64,000 nucleotides of DNA from an uncultured Chitinophaga sp. (GTDB lineage: Bacteria; Bacteroidota; Bacteroidia; Cytophagales; Cyclobacteriaceae). The position numbers and the translations under genes are program-made. The DNA lies in contig CABHOK010000011.1 in NCBI GenBank assembly GCA_902168205.1, forward strand, positions 62,001 to 126,000. Direction: 5' to 3'. Below are positions 10,741 to 20,574 of this stretch, one piece after another (the stretch's first letter is position 1; every line of letters starts with the position of its first letter). Below the pieces are notes generated by a model, which saw only the letters and a list, made by a program, of their open reading frames with translations, did not search any database and had not been told where the DNA came from.

Positions 10741-10748
10741 TCCTCCTT
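10741..10748 (-). promoter_or_regulatory. Strong Shine-Dalgarno before the HtrA-like gene
   Basis: On the minus strand CCAAGGAGGATAT directly precedes the ATG. A full AAGGAGG is unusual for Bacteroidota and fixes the start of the short, signal-less form. Confidence 0.7.
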
Positions 10749-11174
10749 GGAAAGATTTAGCGCTGTCAAAAAACTATCCACGTTCGGGAATGGGCTAAAA
10801 TGACCTATATCTATAGTGGCTGCGAGCCAAATTGACCGAAGTCGGTAAGCTGGCGAGGGCGATCGTACTCTGAAAAGAAGCCATAAAGGCTGTTTATACA
10901 CGTTTTTTGATTACCGATTTTTTACCGGTCAACACAATTTTTAACAAAAAATTATTTGGTGAAGCTTTGAAAAATAAAAATTTTTTAGAAATTGCAATGG
11001 TTTGCAGGACAGTACTCAAACGTTAGCAGATTAAATCCGATAACCTTCTTACAAGGCTTTAATTACAGTTGGTTAACAAAGGATAGCTGCCACAATGAAT
11101 GAAAAAAGAGACTGCAACGAAACCATGTCTAAAGTCGGCCCCTTAATCTAGCTTTTAAACCTATTTTATTTTTT

Positions 11175-11270
11175 ATGAAGCAGATTAATATATATCATTT
11201 CCTGGGCTTAGCGATTATGTTTGCCAGTTCAATCGTTTCGATGACGCTTTTGGCAATCATTATTTTTTAA
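11175..11270 (+). CDS. Candidate 31-residue single-span membrane peptide
   Basis: An ATG frame of 31 codons encodes a short start (MKQINIYHF) followed by an almost unbroken hydrophobic stretch (about residue 9-31) ending in AIIIF. Composition and length fit a small single-pass membrane protein. No recognisable family, no Shine-Dalgarno and no proven promoter, so it may be chance. Confidence 0.35.
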   Translation: MKQINIYHFLGLAIMFASSIVSMTLLAIIIF

Positions 11271-11335
11271 TCCCCGTATTGTTTAGCGCTCACTCCGTAG
11301 CTAAAAGGAGTGATCTTCCTAATTGTACTACCAAC

Positions 11336-13792
11336 TCACTCATACCGCAGGGTCTTTGCAGGATTACCCAATGCAGCCCGTAAGGTTTGTGTGCTTACCG
11401 TTATCAACGCAATGGCAATGGCGCAGATAGCTCCCGCTATATATATGCCGAGGTTCATATCAACCCGGTACGCGAAGCTGCTGAGCCAACGGTCCATCAG
11501 ATACCAGGCTACCGGCCAGGCTATCAGGTTAGCAATACCAATCAATATCAGAATTTCTTTCGACAAAAGCTGAAGTATGCTTCCCACGGAAGCACCCAGC
11601 ACTTTGCGTATACCGATCTCTTTCATACGCTGCAGCGTACTGAAGGTGGCAAGCCCGAATAAACCCAGACTGGCAATAAATATAGCCAGTGCTGCAAAGG
11701 TGGTGAACAACTGACTTTGTTTCTGTTCGGCCTGGTATAGCTTGCGATACCGCTCGCTTACAAATTCATACTCAAACGGGCGGCCTGGTAAAAATGACTT
11801 CCAGGTTTTCTCCAGGTGTGCTAAACCTTGCTGCATGGAGTTGCCGGATATAGTTACCGACAACCGGTTATAATTATTTCTGCGCATCAAAAATACCATC
11901 GGTACTATTTGCTGATGCAGCGATTCAAAGTGAAAATCCTTAACGATACCAATCAGTTTACCGCGCACATCGGCATGCCGAAAATCTTTGTCGATGTTCG
12001 ACTCAAGATCGGTCCAGCCGAATGCTTTGGCAGCAGCTTCATTTACGATAAAGGCGAGCGAATCATCTGTAGGTATAGCCTTCGAGAAATTTCTTCCGGC
12101 CACCAGTGTTATACCATAGGTGTCAAAGAAATCTTCGTCAGCGGAGATTGATTTGAGATTTACCGAAGTACTTACCAGGCTATCGCCTTTCATAATACTG
12201 GCGTCTCCGTATGAATCCAGTAGTCGTCCCGTAGGTATACGCGAAGAGCGTCCGGCATTTTGTATCAGCGATGATTGCGTCAGGGTATTGTGAAATCCCT
12301 CATAAGTATTGTCAAGGTCATTGTAGTATGAAAGTGTAACAACCTGGTCTTTCTTATAACCCAACTCACGATCATTCAGAAATGCGAGTTGTTGAAACGT
12401 GATCAGCGTAGCAATAATCAGCACAATGGAAATGGAGAATTGTACCACCACCAATGTTTTACGAATACCTGATTTACCTGTGGCCGAGCCCTGCTGTCCT
12501 TTTAACGTAGCGGCAGGATTGAACGAAGAAATAACAAAAGCCGGATATATACCTGCTGCTATACCGATAATGATTGCAAATACAACGAGCCCCGCCATGA
12601 GCGGTATATTTGTAAATATATTCGCAGAAAGTTCTTTGCCGGTAAATGTATTCAGCCACACCACACCACGCACCGATAAGATCAGGGCAAGCACCAGCGA
12701 AAAAAAGGTGATGATTACCGACTCGCTCAGATACTGACCGATGAGTTGTGCTTTCAGTGCGCCCACAACTTTGCGCATGCCTACTTCTTTTGCGCGTTTG
12801 GTAGCGCGTGCCGTAGAAAGGTTAACAAAGTTGAAGCATGCAATGAGTATAATGAACACACCGATTACACTCATCATATATACATTGTTGATGTTACCGT
12901 TAACCTCCAGTTCATCATCCAGGTGCGAATCCAAATGTATATCGGTAAGATTTTGCACGAACAACGTAGTTGATTTGGAAGCAACCCAATCTGCCGATGC
13001 ACCCCAATTGGCACGTGCAAAGTTTCCAAAATGTTTATCGAGAAAGGCAGGCAGTGATGCCTCCAGTTTTTTCGCATCAGCACCTTTTTCCAATAACAGG
13101 TATGTGCCGAAAGCGTTGTTGCCCCAGTTTGTTTCAAGACCCTTACGACCATATACATTGTCGTTCTCTAATGTGCTGAATGATACCAGGAACTCCGGAT
13201 GCCAATGCGATTGCTTCGGAAAATCTTTAAACACGCCCGTTACTTCCAGGTCAAATTGATTGTTGGCACGCAGTCGTTTACCTACGATGTTCCTGCTTTT
13301 AAAATATTTCTCGGCAGCCTTCTCCGAAAGCATCACGGTAAAAGGACGTTCGAGTGCTTTGGCAGGATCACCGGATCGGACATCAATATCAAAGATCTGA
13401 AATATAGCAGGCTCTGCTACAAACACGTTGTCTTCCGTATTGGAAATCTTTACCTCACCATTTTCTTCCAGTCCGATTACGATACCAAAGTTTATCGTCC
13501 GTGCCATCACTTCAATCTCTCCGAAATCATTTTTTAGTAACGGTCCGATAGGAGGGGCAACATTGGCCAGGTGCAGATTTACTTCACCTTCCTGTGAATG
13601 GAAACTTCGTGTTACGCGGTAAGTCCGGTCGGCCTTGGCATGATACGCATCGTAACGAATCTCGTCTGTTACAAACAGGAATATAAGTATAGCACAGGCA
13701 ATCGCTAACGCAAGGCCGGCTATATTGATGAAAGCGGTAAGCTTGTTGCGGAAGATAGAGCGCAGCGCTACTTTAAAATAATTTCGGATCAT
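11336..13792 (-). CDS. FtsX/MacB-like ABC transporter permease (fused, two FtsX domains)
   Basis: This 818-residue membrane protein begins MIRNYFKVALRSIFRNKLTAFIN, a typical start of Bacteroidota FtsX-family permeases. It has a first transmembrane helix near 20-45, a periplasmic MacB_PCD region, three helices near 280-420, a second MacB-like periplasmic domain (about 430-650) and three more helices near the C-terminus. ERYRKLYQAEQKQSQLF and MKEIGIRKVLGAS are family landmarks. Such proteins pair with a MacB-type ATPase for peptide or lipoprotein handling or signalling; no ATPase gene is adjacent. The ATG at 13792 is chosen over an in-frame TTG at 13834 because the family start is there. Confidence 0.88.
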   Translation of the reverse strand: MIRNYFKVALRSIFRNKLTAFINIAGLALAIACAILIFLFVTDEIRYDAYHAKADRTYRVTRSFHSQEGEVNLHLANVAPPIGPLLKNDFGEIEVMARTINFGIVIGLEENGEVKISNTEDNVFVAEPAIFQIFDIDVRSGDPAKALERPFTVMLSEKAAEKYFKSRNIVGKRLRANNQFDLEVTGVFKDFPKQSHWHPEFLVSFSTLENDNVYGRKGLETNWGNNAFGTYLLLEKGADAKKLEASLPAFLDKHFGNFARANWGASADWVASKSTTLFVQNLTDIHLDSHLDDELEVNGNINNVYMMSVIGVFIILIACFNFVNLSTARATKRAKEVGMRKVVGALKAQLIGQYLSESVIITFFSLVLALILSVRGVVWLNTFTGKELSANIFTNIPLMAGLVVFAIIIGIAAGIYPAFVISSFNPAATLKGQQGSATGKSGIRKTLVVVQFSISIVLIIATLITFQQLAFLNDRELGYKKDQVVTLSYYNDLDNTYEGFHNTLTQSSLIQNAGRSSRIPTGRLLDSYGDASIMKGDSLVSTSVNLKSISADEDFFDTYGITLVAGRNFSKAIPTDDSLAFIVNEAAAKAFGWTDLESNIDKDFRHADVRGKLIGIVKDFHFESLHQQIVPMVFLMRRNNYNRLSVTISGNSMQQGLAHLEKTWKSFLPGRPFEYEFVSERYRKLYQAEQKQSQLFTTFAALAIFIASLGLFGLATFSTLQRMKEIGIRKVLGASVGSILQLLSKEILILIGIANLIAWPVAWYLMDRWLSSFAYRVDMNLGIYIAGAICAIAIALITVSTQTLRAALGNPAKTLRYE

Positions 13793-14025
13793 AGGTGCAA
13801 GGGTAAACTTTATCGTTGTCGATTGGTTACACAAAGACCATGCATTTTACGGAAGGATGCACCAGGCATTAAAAAACGCATTTCGCCAAAACACAATGTT
13901 CAATTGTGATCAGCGATGTTGTACGGAAATGACCAGAAAGTTTAAATGCCCGGTAACAAACCATTCATAAAAGATTAATTTCACGCACTTGTTGATTAAT
14001 TATCTTGCTGACTTTATTGCAAACT

Positions 14026-15681
14026 ATGAGAGTATACATTTTTGCGCTGGCCTTGTTGATTTCGGGCGCGGCATCTGCGCAGACATCCCCGGTCGGAGTA
14101 AGTGATCGTCCAAAACTGGTAGTCGGTATAGTAGTAGACCAGATGAGACAAGAGTACCTATATCGATACTATAACAAATTTGGTAATGACGGCTTCAAGC
14201 GATTGATGGGAAGTGGCTTCATGATGAAGAACGCGCATTACAACTATGCACCAACCTATACAGGTCCCGGTCATGCTTCGGTTTATACCGGCACAACACC
14301 TGCCGTGCATGGTATCATCGGAAATGATTTTTATAATAAGAAGTCAGGCAAGATGGTGAACTGTGTGGAGGACTCCCTGCAAAAAATTGTTGGTGCTCCA
14401 TCCGGTAATGGTGATGTGTCTCCGTGGCGCATGCAGTCTTCTACCGTAACCGATGAGTTAAAACTGTTTACACAAAAACGTGCCAAGGTAATTGGCTTAT
14501 CGTTTAAAGATCGTGGTGCTGTATTGCCGGCCGGCCACATGGCAGATGCTGCCTACTGGTTTGATAGCGGCAGCGGAAGATTTATTTCAAGCACGTACTA
14601 TATGAGCAAACTCCCGGAGTGGGCAGAGAAATTCAATGGACTGAATCTTCCGGAAAAATATTTATCGCAGGAGTGGAACACGCTGTTGCCGATTGAGCAA
14701 TATACCGAGAGCGGACCAGATGATTCTCCATACGAAAAGAAATATAGCGGTAAAACAAAACCTGTATTTCCATACAACCTGCCGCAGATGCGCAAACAGA
14801 ATGGAAATTATGAACTGCTATATATGACTCCGTTCGCAAATGATTTTCTTACCGAATTTGCAAAAACTGCATTTGTAAACGAGAAGATGGGCAAAGATGA
14901 TGTTACTGACTTCTTGTGTATATCATACTCTACTACCGATGCTATAGGTCATGCCGTAGGACCGAATGCTATAGAAGTAGAAGATACATACCTGCGCCTG
15001 GATCGTAACATTGCCGACCTGTTAAAGACGCTCGATAAAGAAGTAGGGTCTGGTAATTATACCTTGTTCCTCACGGCCGATCATGCAGTAGCAGATGTAC
15101 CGCAGTATCTGAAGGATAATAAAATGCCTGCAGGATATTTCAACGAAAACTATGCGAGTGCAAAACTCAACGAATACCTGAATACATATTTCCCGGGAAA
15201 GAAACTGATAAGTAATGTAAGTAACGGACAGATCTTTTTAAACCACGAAGCTTTTCAGGGAAGCCCGAAGGCATCGGGTATAGATATGTTTATTGTAGCA
15301 GAGTTGATCGGTAAATTCCTGATGACGATGGATGGTGTTGCCAACTACTATACCGAAGGTGTGCTTCGTCAGGGTAACTATAGCGATCAGGGTGTTAAAG
15401 GACATGTGATCCGCGGATATCATCCGAAGCGCTCAGGCGACATCGTTGTAGTGCTGGAGCCCGGTTGGTTTGAGTCCGGATCAATACAAGGTACAACGCA
15501 TGGTTCCCCATATACGTATGATACAAACATACCGATGCTGTTCTACGGTAAAGGTATCAAGCATGGTACATCGGTACGCTATCATCCTGTTACGGATATA
15601 GCACCTACTATCTCTGCATTGCTGAGCATCAAGTACCCGAGTGGTTGCACCGGCAATCCGGCAGAAGAAGTACTCGAATGA
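14026..15681 (+). CDS. pafA: PafA-type alkaline phosphatase (type I phosphodiesterase superfamily)
   Basis: This 551-residue secreted enzyme has a signal peptide (MRVYIFALALLISGAASAQ) and an alkaline-phosphatase-superfamily fold. The N-terminal metal ligand is Asp38 (VVDQMR). The nucleophile is Thr79 in TYTGPGHAS and the neighbouring substrate contact is Asn100, the same numbering as in the characterised Elizabethkingia PafA (from memory). A KDRG segment near 161-164, DAIGH near 305-310 and TADHAVADVP near 350 complete the bimetal site. It should release phosphate from monoesters in the periplasm. The ATG at 14026 is preferred to an in-frame TTG at 14005, since it begins the signal peptide. 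Distinct from Pho-regulon PhoA. Confidence 0.92.
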   Translation: MRVYIFALALLISGAASAQTSPVGVSDRPKLVVGIVVDQMRQEYLYRYYNKFGNDGFKRLMGSGFMMKNAHYNYAPTYTGPGHASVYTGTTPAVHGIIGNDFYNKKSGKMVNCVEDSLQKIVGAPSGNGDVSPWRMQSSTVTDELKLFTQKRAKVIGLSFKDRGAVLPAGHMADAAYWFDSGSGRFISSTYYMSKLPEWAEKFNGLNLPEKYLSQEWNTLLPIEQYTESGPDDSPYEKKYSGKTKPVFPYNLPQMRKQNGNYELLYMTPFANDFLTEFAKTAFVNEKMGKDDVTDFLCISYSTTDAIGHAVGPNAIEVEDTYLRLDRNIADLLKTLDKEVGSGNYTLFLTADHAVADVPQYLKDNKMPAGYFNENYASAKLNEYLNTYFPGKKLISNVSNGQIFLNHEAFQGSPKASGIDMFIVAELIGKFLMTMDGVANYYTEGVLRQGNYSDQGVKGHVIRGYHPKRSGDIVVVLEPGWFESGSIQGTTHGSPYTYDTNIPMLFYGKGIKHGTSVRYHPVTDIAPTISALLSIKYPSGCTGNPAEEVLE

Positions 15682-15748
15682 TTTCCCCGCAAGGGTAACA
15701 ATTATAGCACTCCCTGCGTAGGTTAATATGTACTAACCTTTATGATTT

Positions 15749-16111
15749 ATGCATGTAGACCTTAAACAGAAATTTACCCGGTTCTCCGAATATTGGCATC
15801 CCTATATCGTAGGAGAGCTGAATGATAATTATGTAAAGATCGCCAAGGTAAAGGGAGAACTGATTTGGCATAAACATGATGGTGAAGATGAATTGTTTGT
15901 GGTATTGCAGGGTACATTAATGATGGACTTCCGCGATAAACCAACCATAGCGACAAAGCCCGGAGAAATTCTGATTGTACCCAAAGGCGTGGAGCATCGC
16001 CCATGGACAAACGATGAGGAGGTGCGTATTATGCTGATCGAACCCAAAAGTCTGAAACACACGGGAGATATAGTTGTTGAACAAACGGTTCAGAACCTCG
16101 AGTGGATCTAG
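15749..16111 (+). CDS. Cupin-domain protein
   Basis: This 120-residue single-domain cupin shows motif 1 (KHDGEDELFVVLQG, with metal-binding His and Glu residues near 46-58) and motif 2 (GEILIVPKGVEHRPW, near 75-90). These proteins commonly bind one metal ion and act as small isomerases, dioxygenases or ligand binders. Substrate not predictable. It follows the phosphatase gene on the same strand by 67 bp but has its own leader. Confidence 0.85.
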   Translation: MHVDLKQKFTRFSEYWHPYIVGELNDNYVKIAKVKGELIWHKHDGEDELFVVLQGTLMMDFRDKPTIATKPGEILIVPKGVEHRPWTNDEEVRIMLIEPKSLKHTGDIVVEQTVQNLEWI

Positions 16112-16245
16112 TATAATTTTCTACACTGAAATATTCTTGTAAGATATAGCATGCCATTGTGGTTCGCCACATTGGCATCAATTTTTTAGTTTATATCCGA
16201 ACTATAGTTGCGCACGCAATTGTTTTTTACGAAAGATAATCCGGT

Positions 16246-17598
16246 ATGCTGAAATCCATCCACCCATTTGATCAGTCTGTTATAGACGAATTTCCTGTGC
16301 TTACAGTGCATGATATACAGGCGAAGCTTGATAAAGCCACACTCGCCTTCAGTCATTGGAAGAAGACTACATTTGCGCAGCGCAGCGATGTGTTGCTTAA
16401 GGCCGCGGCTATTCTTCGTAAAAATAAGGAAGACTATGCGCGCATTATTACTTGGGAGATGGGTAAAGTAATTTCAGAGTCGCGTGCAGAAGTTGAGAAG
16501 TGTGCCGTGGGATGTGAATACTTCGCGCGCCATGCGGAAACGTTTCTGGCTGATAAGATCATTAAGACAGAAGCATATAAAAGCCTGGTAGCGCATCAGC
16601 CTATAGGAGCGGTACTTGCTATTATGCCGTGGAACTTTCCGTTTTGGCAGGTGTTCCGTTATGCAGCGCCTGCGTTAATGGCAGGTAATGTAGGTTTACT
16701 CAAACACGCTTCGAATGTTACACGATGCTCCATGACGATCGAAAAGATTTTTCATGAAGCCGGTATTCCGGATGGTGTATTTCAATCACTCCTCATCGAT
16801 AACTCTGCGGTTGAAAGTATACTTGAAGCGAAGATCGTGCAGGGTGTTGCATTAACAGGTAGTGAAGCAGCCGGTTCGAAAGTTGGCGCACTCGCAGGAA
16901 AGAATATAAAGAAGTCGGTGCTTGAACTCGGAGGCAGCGATCCATTTATAGTATTGGAAGATGCAGATCTCGATCTTACAGTAAAGATTGCTACACAATC
17001 GCGCATGCAAAACGCAGGACAATCCTGTATCGCTGCGAAACGATTTATAGTACATCAAAAAATAAAAGACGAATTTGTTGATCGCTTCCGTCAGAGTATA
17101 GATGCATTGCAACAGGGAAATCCTTTTGATGAAAAAATAACAACTGGTCCGTTGGCGCGCGTTGATCTGGCAGAAGAACTGGAAAAACAACTGAAGCAAT
17201 CTGTTCTCCAGGGAGCACAATTGGTAACGGGTGGCGAACGCGATGGCAGTAATTTCAGGCCGTCGTTGCTCAACAATGTGAAGCCCGGTATACCTGCATT
17301 TGATGAAGAGACATTCGGACCACTCGCAGCGGTAACAACAGCAGCCAGCGACCAGGAAGCTATAGCTTTTGCCAACGCGAGTCGTTATGGTCTAGGAGCA
17401 TCGGTATGGACAAAAGATCGCGAGCGTGGCGAACGCGTAGCGCGGGAGATTGAAGCCGGCTCCGTATTTATCAATGCATTGATGAAATCAGACGCACGAC
17501 TGCCGTTTGGAGGAATCAAGAAATCCGGTTACGGTCGCGAACTATCCGAAGAAGGCATCCATGAATTCGTGAACATAAAAACAATCTCCATCGCGTAG
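16246..17598 (+). CDS. NAD(P)-dependent succinate-semialdehyde dehydrogenase family protein
   Basis: This 450-residue aldehyde dehydrogenase belongs to the short Sad/GabD-like group. It has the cofactor-binding MPWNFPFWQVFRYAAPALMAGN (near 125-146), the general base region LELGGSDPFIVLEDAD (near 225-240) and the catalytic cysteine in NAGQSCIAAKRF (near 258-270). The end PFGGIKKSGYGRELSEEGIHEF is typical. It oxidises succinate semialdehyde or a related short aldehyde in the cytoplasm. It begins directly at MLKSIHPFDQ, as in relatives. Confidence 0.92.
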   Translation: MLKSIHPFDQSVIDEFPVLTVHDIQAKLDKATLAFSHWKKTTFAQRSDVLLKAAAILRKNKEDYARIITWEMGKVISESRAEVEKCAVGCEYFARHAETFLADKIIKTEAYKSLVAHQPIGAVLAIMPWNFPFWQVFRYAAPALMAGNVGLLKHASNVTRCSMTIEKIFHEAGIPDGVFQSLLIDNSAVESILEAKIVQGVALTGSEAAGSKVGALAGKNIKKSVLELGGSDPFIVLEDADLDLTVKIATQSRMQNAGQSCIAAKRFIVHQKIKDEFVDRFRQSIDALQQGNPFDEKITTGPLARVDLAEELEKQLKQSVLQGAQLVTGGERDGSNFRPSLLNNVKPGIPAFDEETFGPLAAVTTAASDQEAIAFANASRYGLGASVWTKDRERGERVAREIEAGSVFINALMKSDARLPFGGIKKSGYGRELSEEGIHEFVNIKTISIA

Positions 17599-17703
17599 TT
17601 TTTAATTCTTTTTTCGAACGCAATAATTTTTTGCAGATAAAAGTGAAGGCATAGGGGTATGGGTGATGTGAGTTGTCTTGAGGACGAAACAACCCTTAAG
17701 ACA

Positions 17704-18417
17704 ATGACTAAACATTTTAAAACCCTACTATCTGCAATGTTTTTGGCTGGTGCCTGTATACTTACTTCATGCGATGAAGAAGATCCGGGACCACTGCAGG
17801 ATAAGGAAAAAGATTATTCGCTGATCGATTTCGATCGCCTGGAAATGGGCAGTGACTTTCACATTAGCGTAGAGCAATCTAATATCTATAGTATTCATGT
17901 GGAGGGTGATCGCAGAAACCTTGATGATCTCGAAGTATATAAAGAGGGCAGCACGCTCGTGATCAAGTATGAAGACAACGCAAACCGTAAGCACAACACG
18001 TATATAACGATCAAGATGCCGGAGCTGAACGGTGTAAATTTCTCAGGCGCGAGTGTATCTACTATAAAAGGATTTGAAAGCGACCATGATCTTGATTTCA
18101 TTTTATCGGGTGCTTCCGATTGCCAGATTGATGCAGGCTATCGCGAACTGAATGTAGATATATCGGGTGCATCGCGTTTACGTCTCTATGGATTAGGTGA
18201 TTCGATTGAGGGGAAAGTATCAGGGGCCTCTACTCTCTCTGCATTTGACTACCCCGTGCGCGAAGCAACGCTGGACGCATCTGGTGCCAGCAATGTAAAA
18301 GTAACGGTGTCTGATCAGCTCGAAGTTGTTGCCAGCGGAGGGAGCTCCGTGATATACCGTGGTAATCCTTCTGTGTCATCCAATGTATCCGGAGGAAGTA
18401 CGGTTCAAAAGGACTGA
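17704..18417 (+). CDS. DUF2807 (head GIN) domain lipoprotein
   Basis: This 237-residue protein has a lipoprotein signal ending in ILTSC followed by DEEDP, typical of surface or outer-membrane lipoproteins in this phylum. The rest is a right-handed beta-helix-like DUF2807 domain with repeated SGAS motifs (near residues 105, 130, 150, 170 and 195). The exact function is unknown. The ATG at 17704 is preferred to 17659 because it begins the signal peptide. Confidence 0.85.
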   Translation: MTKHFKTLLSAMFLAGACILTSCDEEDPGPLQDKEKDYSLIDFDRLEMGSDFHISVEQSNIYSIHVEGDRRNLDDLEVYKEGSTLVIKYEDNANRKHNTYITIKMPELNGVNFSGASVSTIKGFESDHDLDFILSGASDCQIDAGYRELNVDISGASRLRLYGLGDSIEGKVSGASTLSAFDYPVREATLDASGASNVKVTVSDQLEVVASGGSSVIYRGNPSVSSNVSGGSTVQKD

Positions 18418-18441
18418 TCGTAAATTATATATAGCATTTTG

Positions 18442-18466
18442 AAAAAAGGGGTTCGCCCCTTTTTTC
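18442..18466 (+). terminator. Terminator after the DUF2807 gene
   Basis: AAAAAAGGGG-TTCG-CCCCTTTTTT is a perfect stem with a stable tetraloop and T-run. Confidence 0.9.
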
Positions 18467-18705
18467 GTTTTCAGGGAGATGATAGAGCAGTATGAAAAAA
18501 GATTTGAAACTTTCAGGTCATTCATACAACCATTTTTAATAATTTACGTGAGAATAAATTTCTGGAGCCATTATCTGATTCCAAATTCGTAACGCCTATG
18601 TTCCTCGTATTTTAAGTTTGGTACGTCCAAGCACTTGCGTTTTGTGAGCTTCCGCTCCGGGAGCTGTCATGTTATTATTTTTTTCTTACGACTAAACTTA
18701 TCCCC

Positions 18706-20112
18706 ATGTCATTTAGTACGAAAGTCAATTCATTTATAAAATTATTTAAGAAAGCCATTAAAGGTGAGGAGCAGGAGTATACTTCGGGCAGTATAGATCG
18801 TGCTATATTTCTGCTTTCCATCCCAATGATCCTCGAGATGCTGATGGAATCATTGTTTGCTGTAGTCGATGTATACTTTGTAAGTCGTCTGCGTGATAAT
18901 GATGCCGTAGCAACCATTGGCTTAACCGAGTCTGTATTAACCCTGATATACTCCATTGCAATCGGGTTGAGTATGGGGGCTACCGCCATGGTGGCACGCA
19001 GGGTAGGTGAGAAGGACATTCCTTCTGCGGAGGTTGCCGCAGCACAGGCTATATATATAGGCATCGGGTTGTCAGCACTGATCAGTGTGTCAGGAGTTTT
19101 CTTTGCAGACGATATACTGCGATTGATGGGGGCGAACGAGCGCCTCATAACAAACAACGTAGGATATACACGCTGGATGCTCGGCGGAAACATTACGATC
19201 ATGATGTTGTTCCTGATCAACGCGGTTTTCAGAGGTGCCGGTGATGCCACTATCGCCATGCGTTCACTATGGGTAGCCAACATTCTGAACATGATACTCG
19301 GTCCGCTCTTTATATTTGGTGTAGGTCCGTTGCCCAAGCTTGGTGTAGAAGGTGCCGCTATCGCTACAACCATTGGTCGTGGTACAGGTGTGCTGTATCA
19401 GGTATATCATTTACTGAAAGGTAAAGGTATTCTCAGGTTGCATAGCGAGAATCTGCGAATCAAATGGGACATTATCGGGAAGTTGCTGAAAGTATCAGCC
19501 GGTGGCACCGGACAGTTTCTGATCAGTTCAGCAAGCTGGATCTTCCTGGTGCGCATCGTATCTGATTTCGGCAGTGCCGCATTGGCCGGCTATACTATTG
19601 CTATCCGCATCATTGTATTTGCTATACTGCCTGCATGGGGCATGGCGAATGCATCGGCAACACTGGTAGGTCAGAACCTGGGCGCAGGCCATCCTGATCG
19701 CGCAGAGAAGTCTGTGTGGCGAGCTGCATTTTTCAACATGTTGTTTTTAGGAATGGTAACGGTATTGTTTTTCAGTCTGGCCAATCCTATACTTCATTTC
19801 TTTACTACCGATGAGAAGGTGCTGGCCAATGGTATACAATGTCTGCAGGTGGTATCGCTGGGGTATATATTTTATGCGTACGGTATGGTGATCAACCAGT
19901 CGTTTAACGGAGCCGGTGATACGCGTACACCTACCATCATCAGCTTCTTTGGGTTCTGGATTTTTCAGATACCTTTTGCTTATTTCCTCGCTTCATGGAT
20001 GGGCGTTGGGCCAGTAGGGGTATATACTGCGATAGCGGTTGCAGAATCGCTGATGGCTATTGTTGGTATTCTTATTTTCCGTCAGGGAAAATGGAAGGCT
20101 GTTAAGATATAG
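18706..20112 (+). CDS. MATE-family efflux transporter
   Basis: This 468-residue integral membrane protein has about 12 helices in two six-helix bundles. The first helix region SIPMILEMLMESLFAVVDVYFVSRL (near 40-65) and the later NQSFNGAGDTRTPTIISFFGFW (near 400-420) are typical of MATE (NorM/DinF-like) transporters. These export cationic drugs or metabolites in exchange for sodium or protons. The basic, soluble N-terminal 20 residues are in keeping with relatives. Alone in its transcript and closed by a terminator. Confidence 0.92.
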   Translation: MSFSTKVNSFIKLFKKAIKGEEQEYTSGSIDRAIFLLSIPMILEMLMESLFAVVDVYFVSRLRDNDAVATIGLTESVLTLIYSIAIGLSMGATAMVARRVGEKDIPSAEVAAAQAIYIGIGLSALISVSGVFFADDILRLMGANERLITNNVGYTRWMLGGNITIMMLFLINAVFRGAGDATIAMRSLWVANILNMILGPLFIFGVGPLPKLGVEGAAIATTIGRGTGVLYQVYHLLKGKGILRLHSENLRIKWDIIGKLLKVSAGGTGQFLISSASWIFLVRIVSDFGSAALAGYTIAIRIIVFAILPAWGMANASATLVGQNLGAGHPDRAEKSVWRAAFFNMLFLGMVTVLFFSLANPILHFFTTDEKVLANGIQCLQVVSLGYIFYAYGMVINQSFNGAGDTRTPTIISFFGFWIFQIPFAYFLASWMGVGPVGVYTAIAVAESLMAIVGILIFRQGKWKAVKI

Positions 20113-20127
20113 TGTAGATGTAAATGT

Positions 20128-20163
20128 AACGAGTCTTGTTAATCAACAAGACTCGTTTTTTAT
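20128..20163 (+). terminator. Terminator after the MATE gene
   Basis: ACGAGTCTTGTT and AACAAGACTCGT form a perfect stem followed by TTTTTT. Confidence 0.92.
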
Positions 20164-20176
20164 ACTATATCTTCGT

Positions 20177-20446
20177 TTAAGGATTTCTCTTTTTAAAGGC
20201 GGCTTTAAAAGCATTGCCCAGTTCATCGCCTGCTTTCTTCAGGTTTTGTTCTACTTCTTTCCAGCGGTCGTTATTCTCAGCTTCCTGCTTGAGTTTTTCT
20301 GCTGATACTTTGAGCTCTTCCAGCTTCACTTCAAATTCCTGTCGCAGTCTTTCGCTGGCTTCGTTGAATTCTACCAGGAAATCATCTACACGTTTGCCGA
20401 AATTTTTAAATGATTTTTCAGCTCTTCCTTCTTCTTTGGGTTCCAT
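20177..20446 (-). CDS. Small coiled-coil protein of unknown function
   Basis: This 89-residue protein is highly charged and helical, with Leu/Val every three to four residues (EFEVKLEELKVSAEKLKQEAE) and no cysteine or membrane segment. It resembles small coiled-coil proteins of this phylum found near various genes, but I cannot name a family. It converges on the MATE gene and ends just inside the terminator. Confidence 0.65.
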   Translation of the reverse strand: MEPKEEGRAEKSFKNFGKRVDDFLVEFNEASERLRQEFEVKLEELKVSAEKLKQEAENNDRWKEVEQNLKKAGDELGNAFKAAFKKRNP

Positions 20447-20574
20447 AGGGTTAATGTTTTATACAACATACCAAAGATAATAGTAAGTATTTTAAAATGT
20501 TGGTTAGATTCAGTAAGTGCTTTGACGCGTTTTATCGTTGATAACTATATTTACGCAGATTTAGGTTAGCCATA

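Larger units (their letters stand above)
10738..11335. other. Intergenic region with one tiny candidate gene
   Basis: The upstream region of the HtrA-like gene is A/T-rich. Apart from the 31-residue frame at 11175-11270 I see no gene. An imperfect CACTCC/GGAGTG hairpin near 11290-11312 has no T-run. Confidence 0.6.

Noticed and set aside
12399-13259. Plus-strand frames inside the FtsX-type permease gene
   Set aside because: Shadows of the permease gene; the permease frame is complete and matches its family throughout.
18675-19373. Minus-strand frame of 232 codons within the MATE gene
   Set aside because: Shadow of the MATE gene; no family similarity and no start signal.
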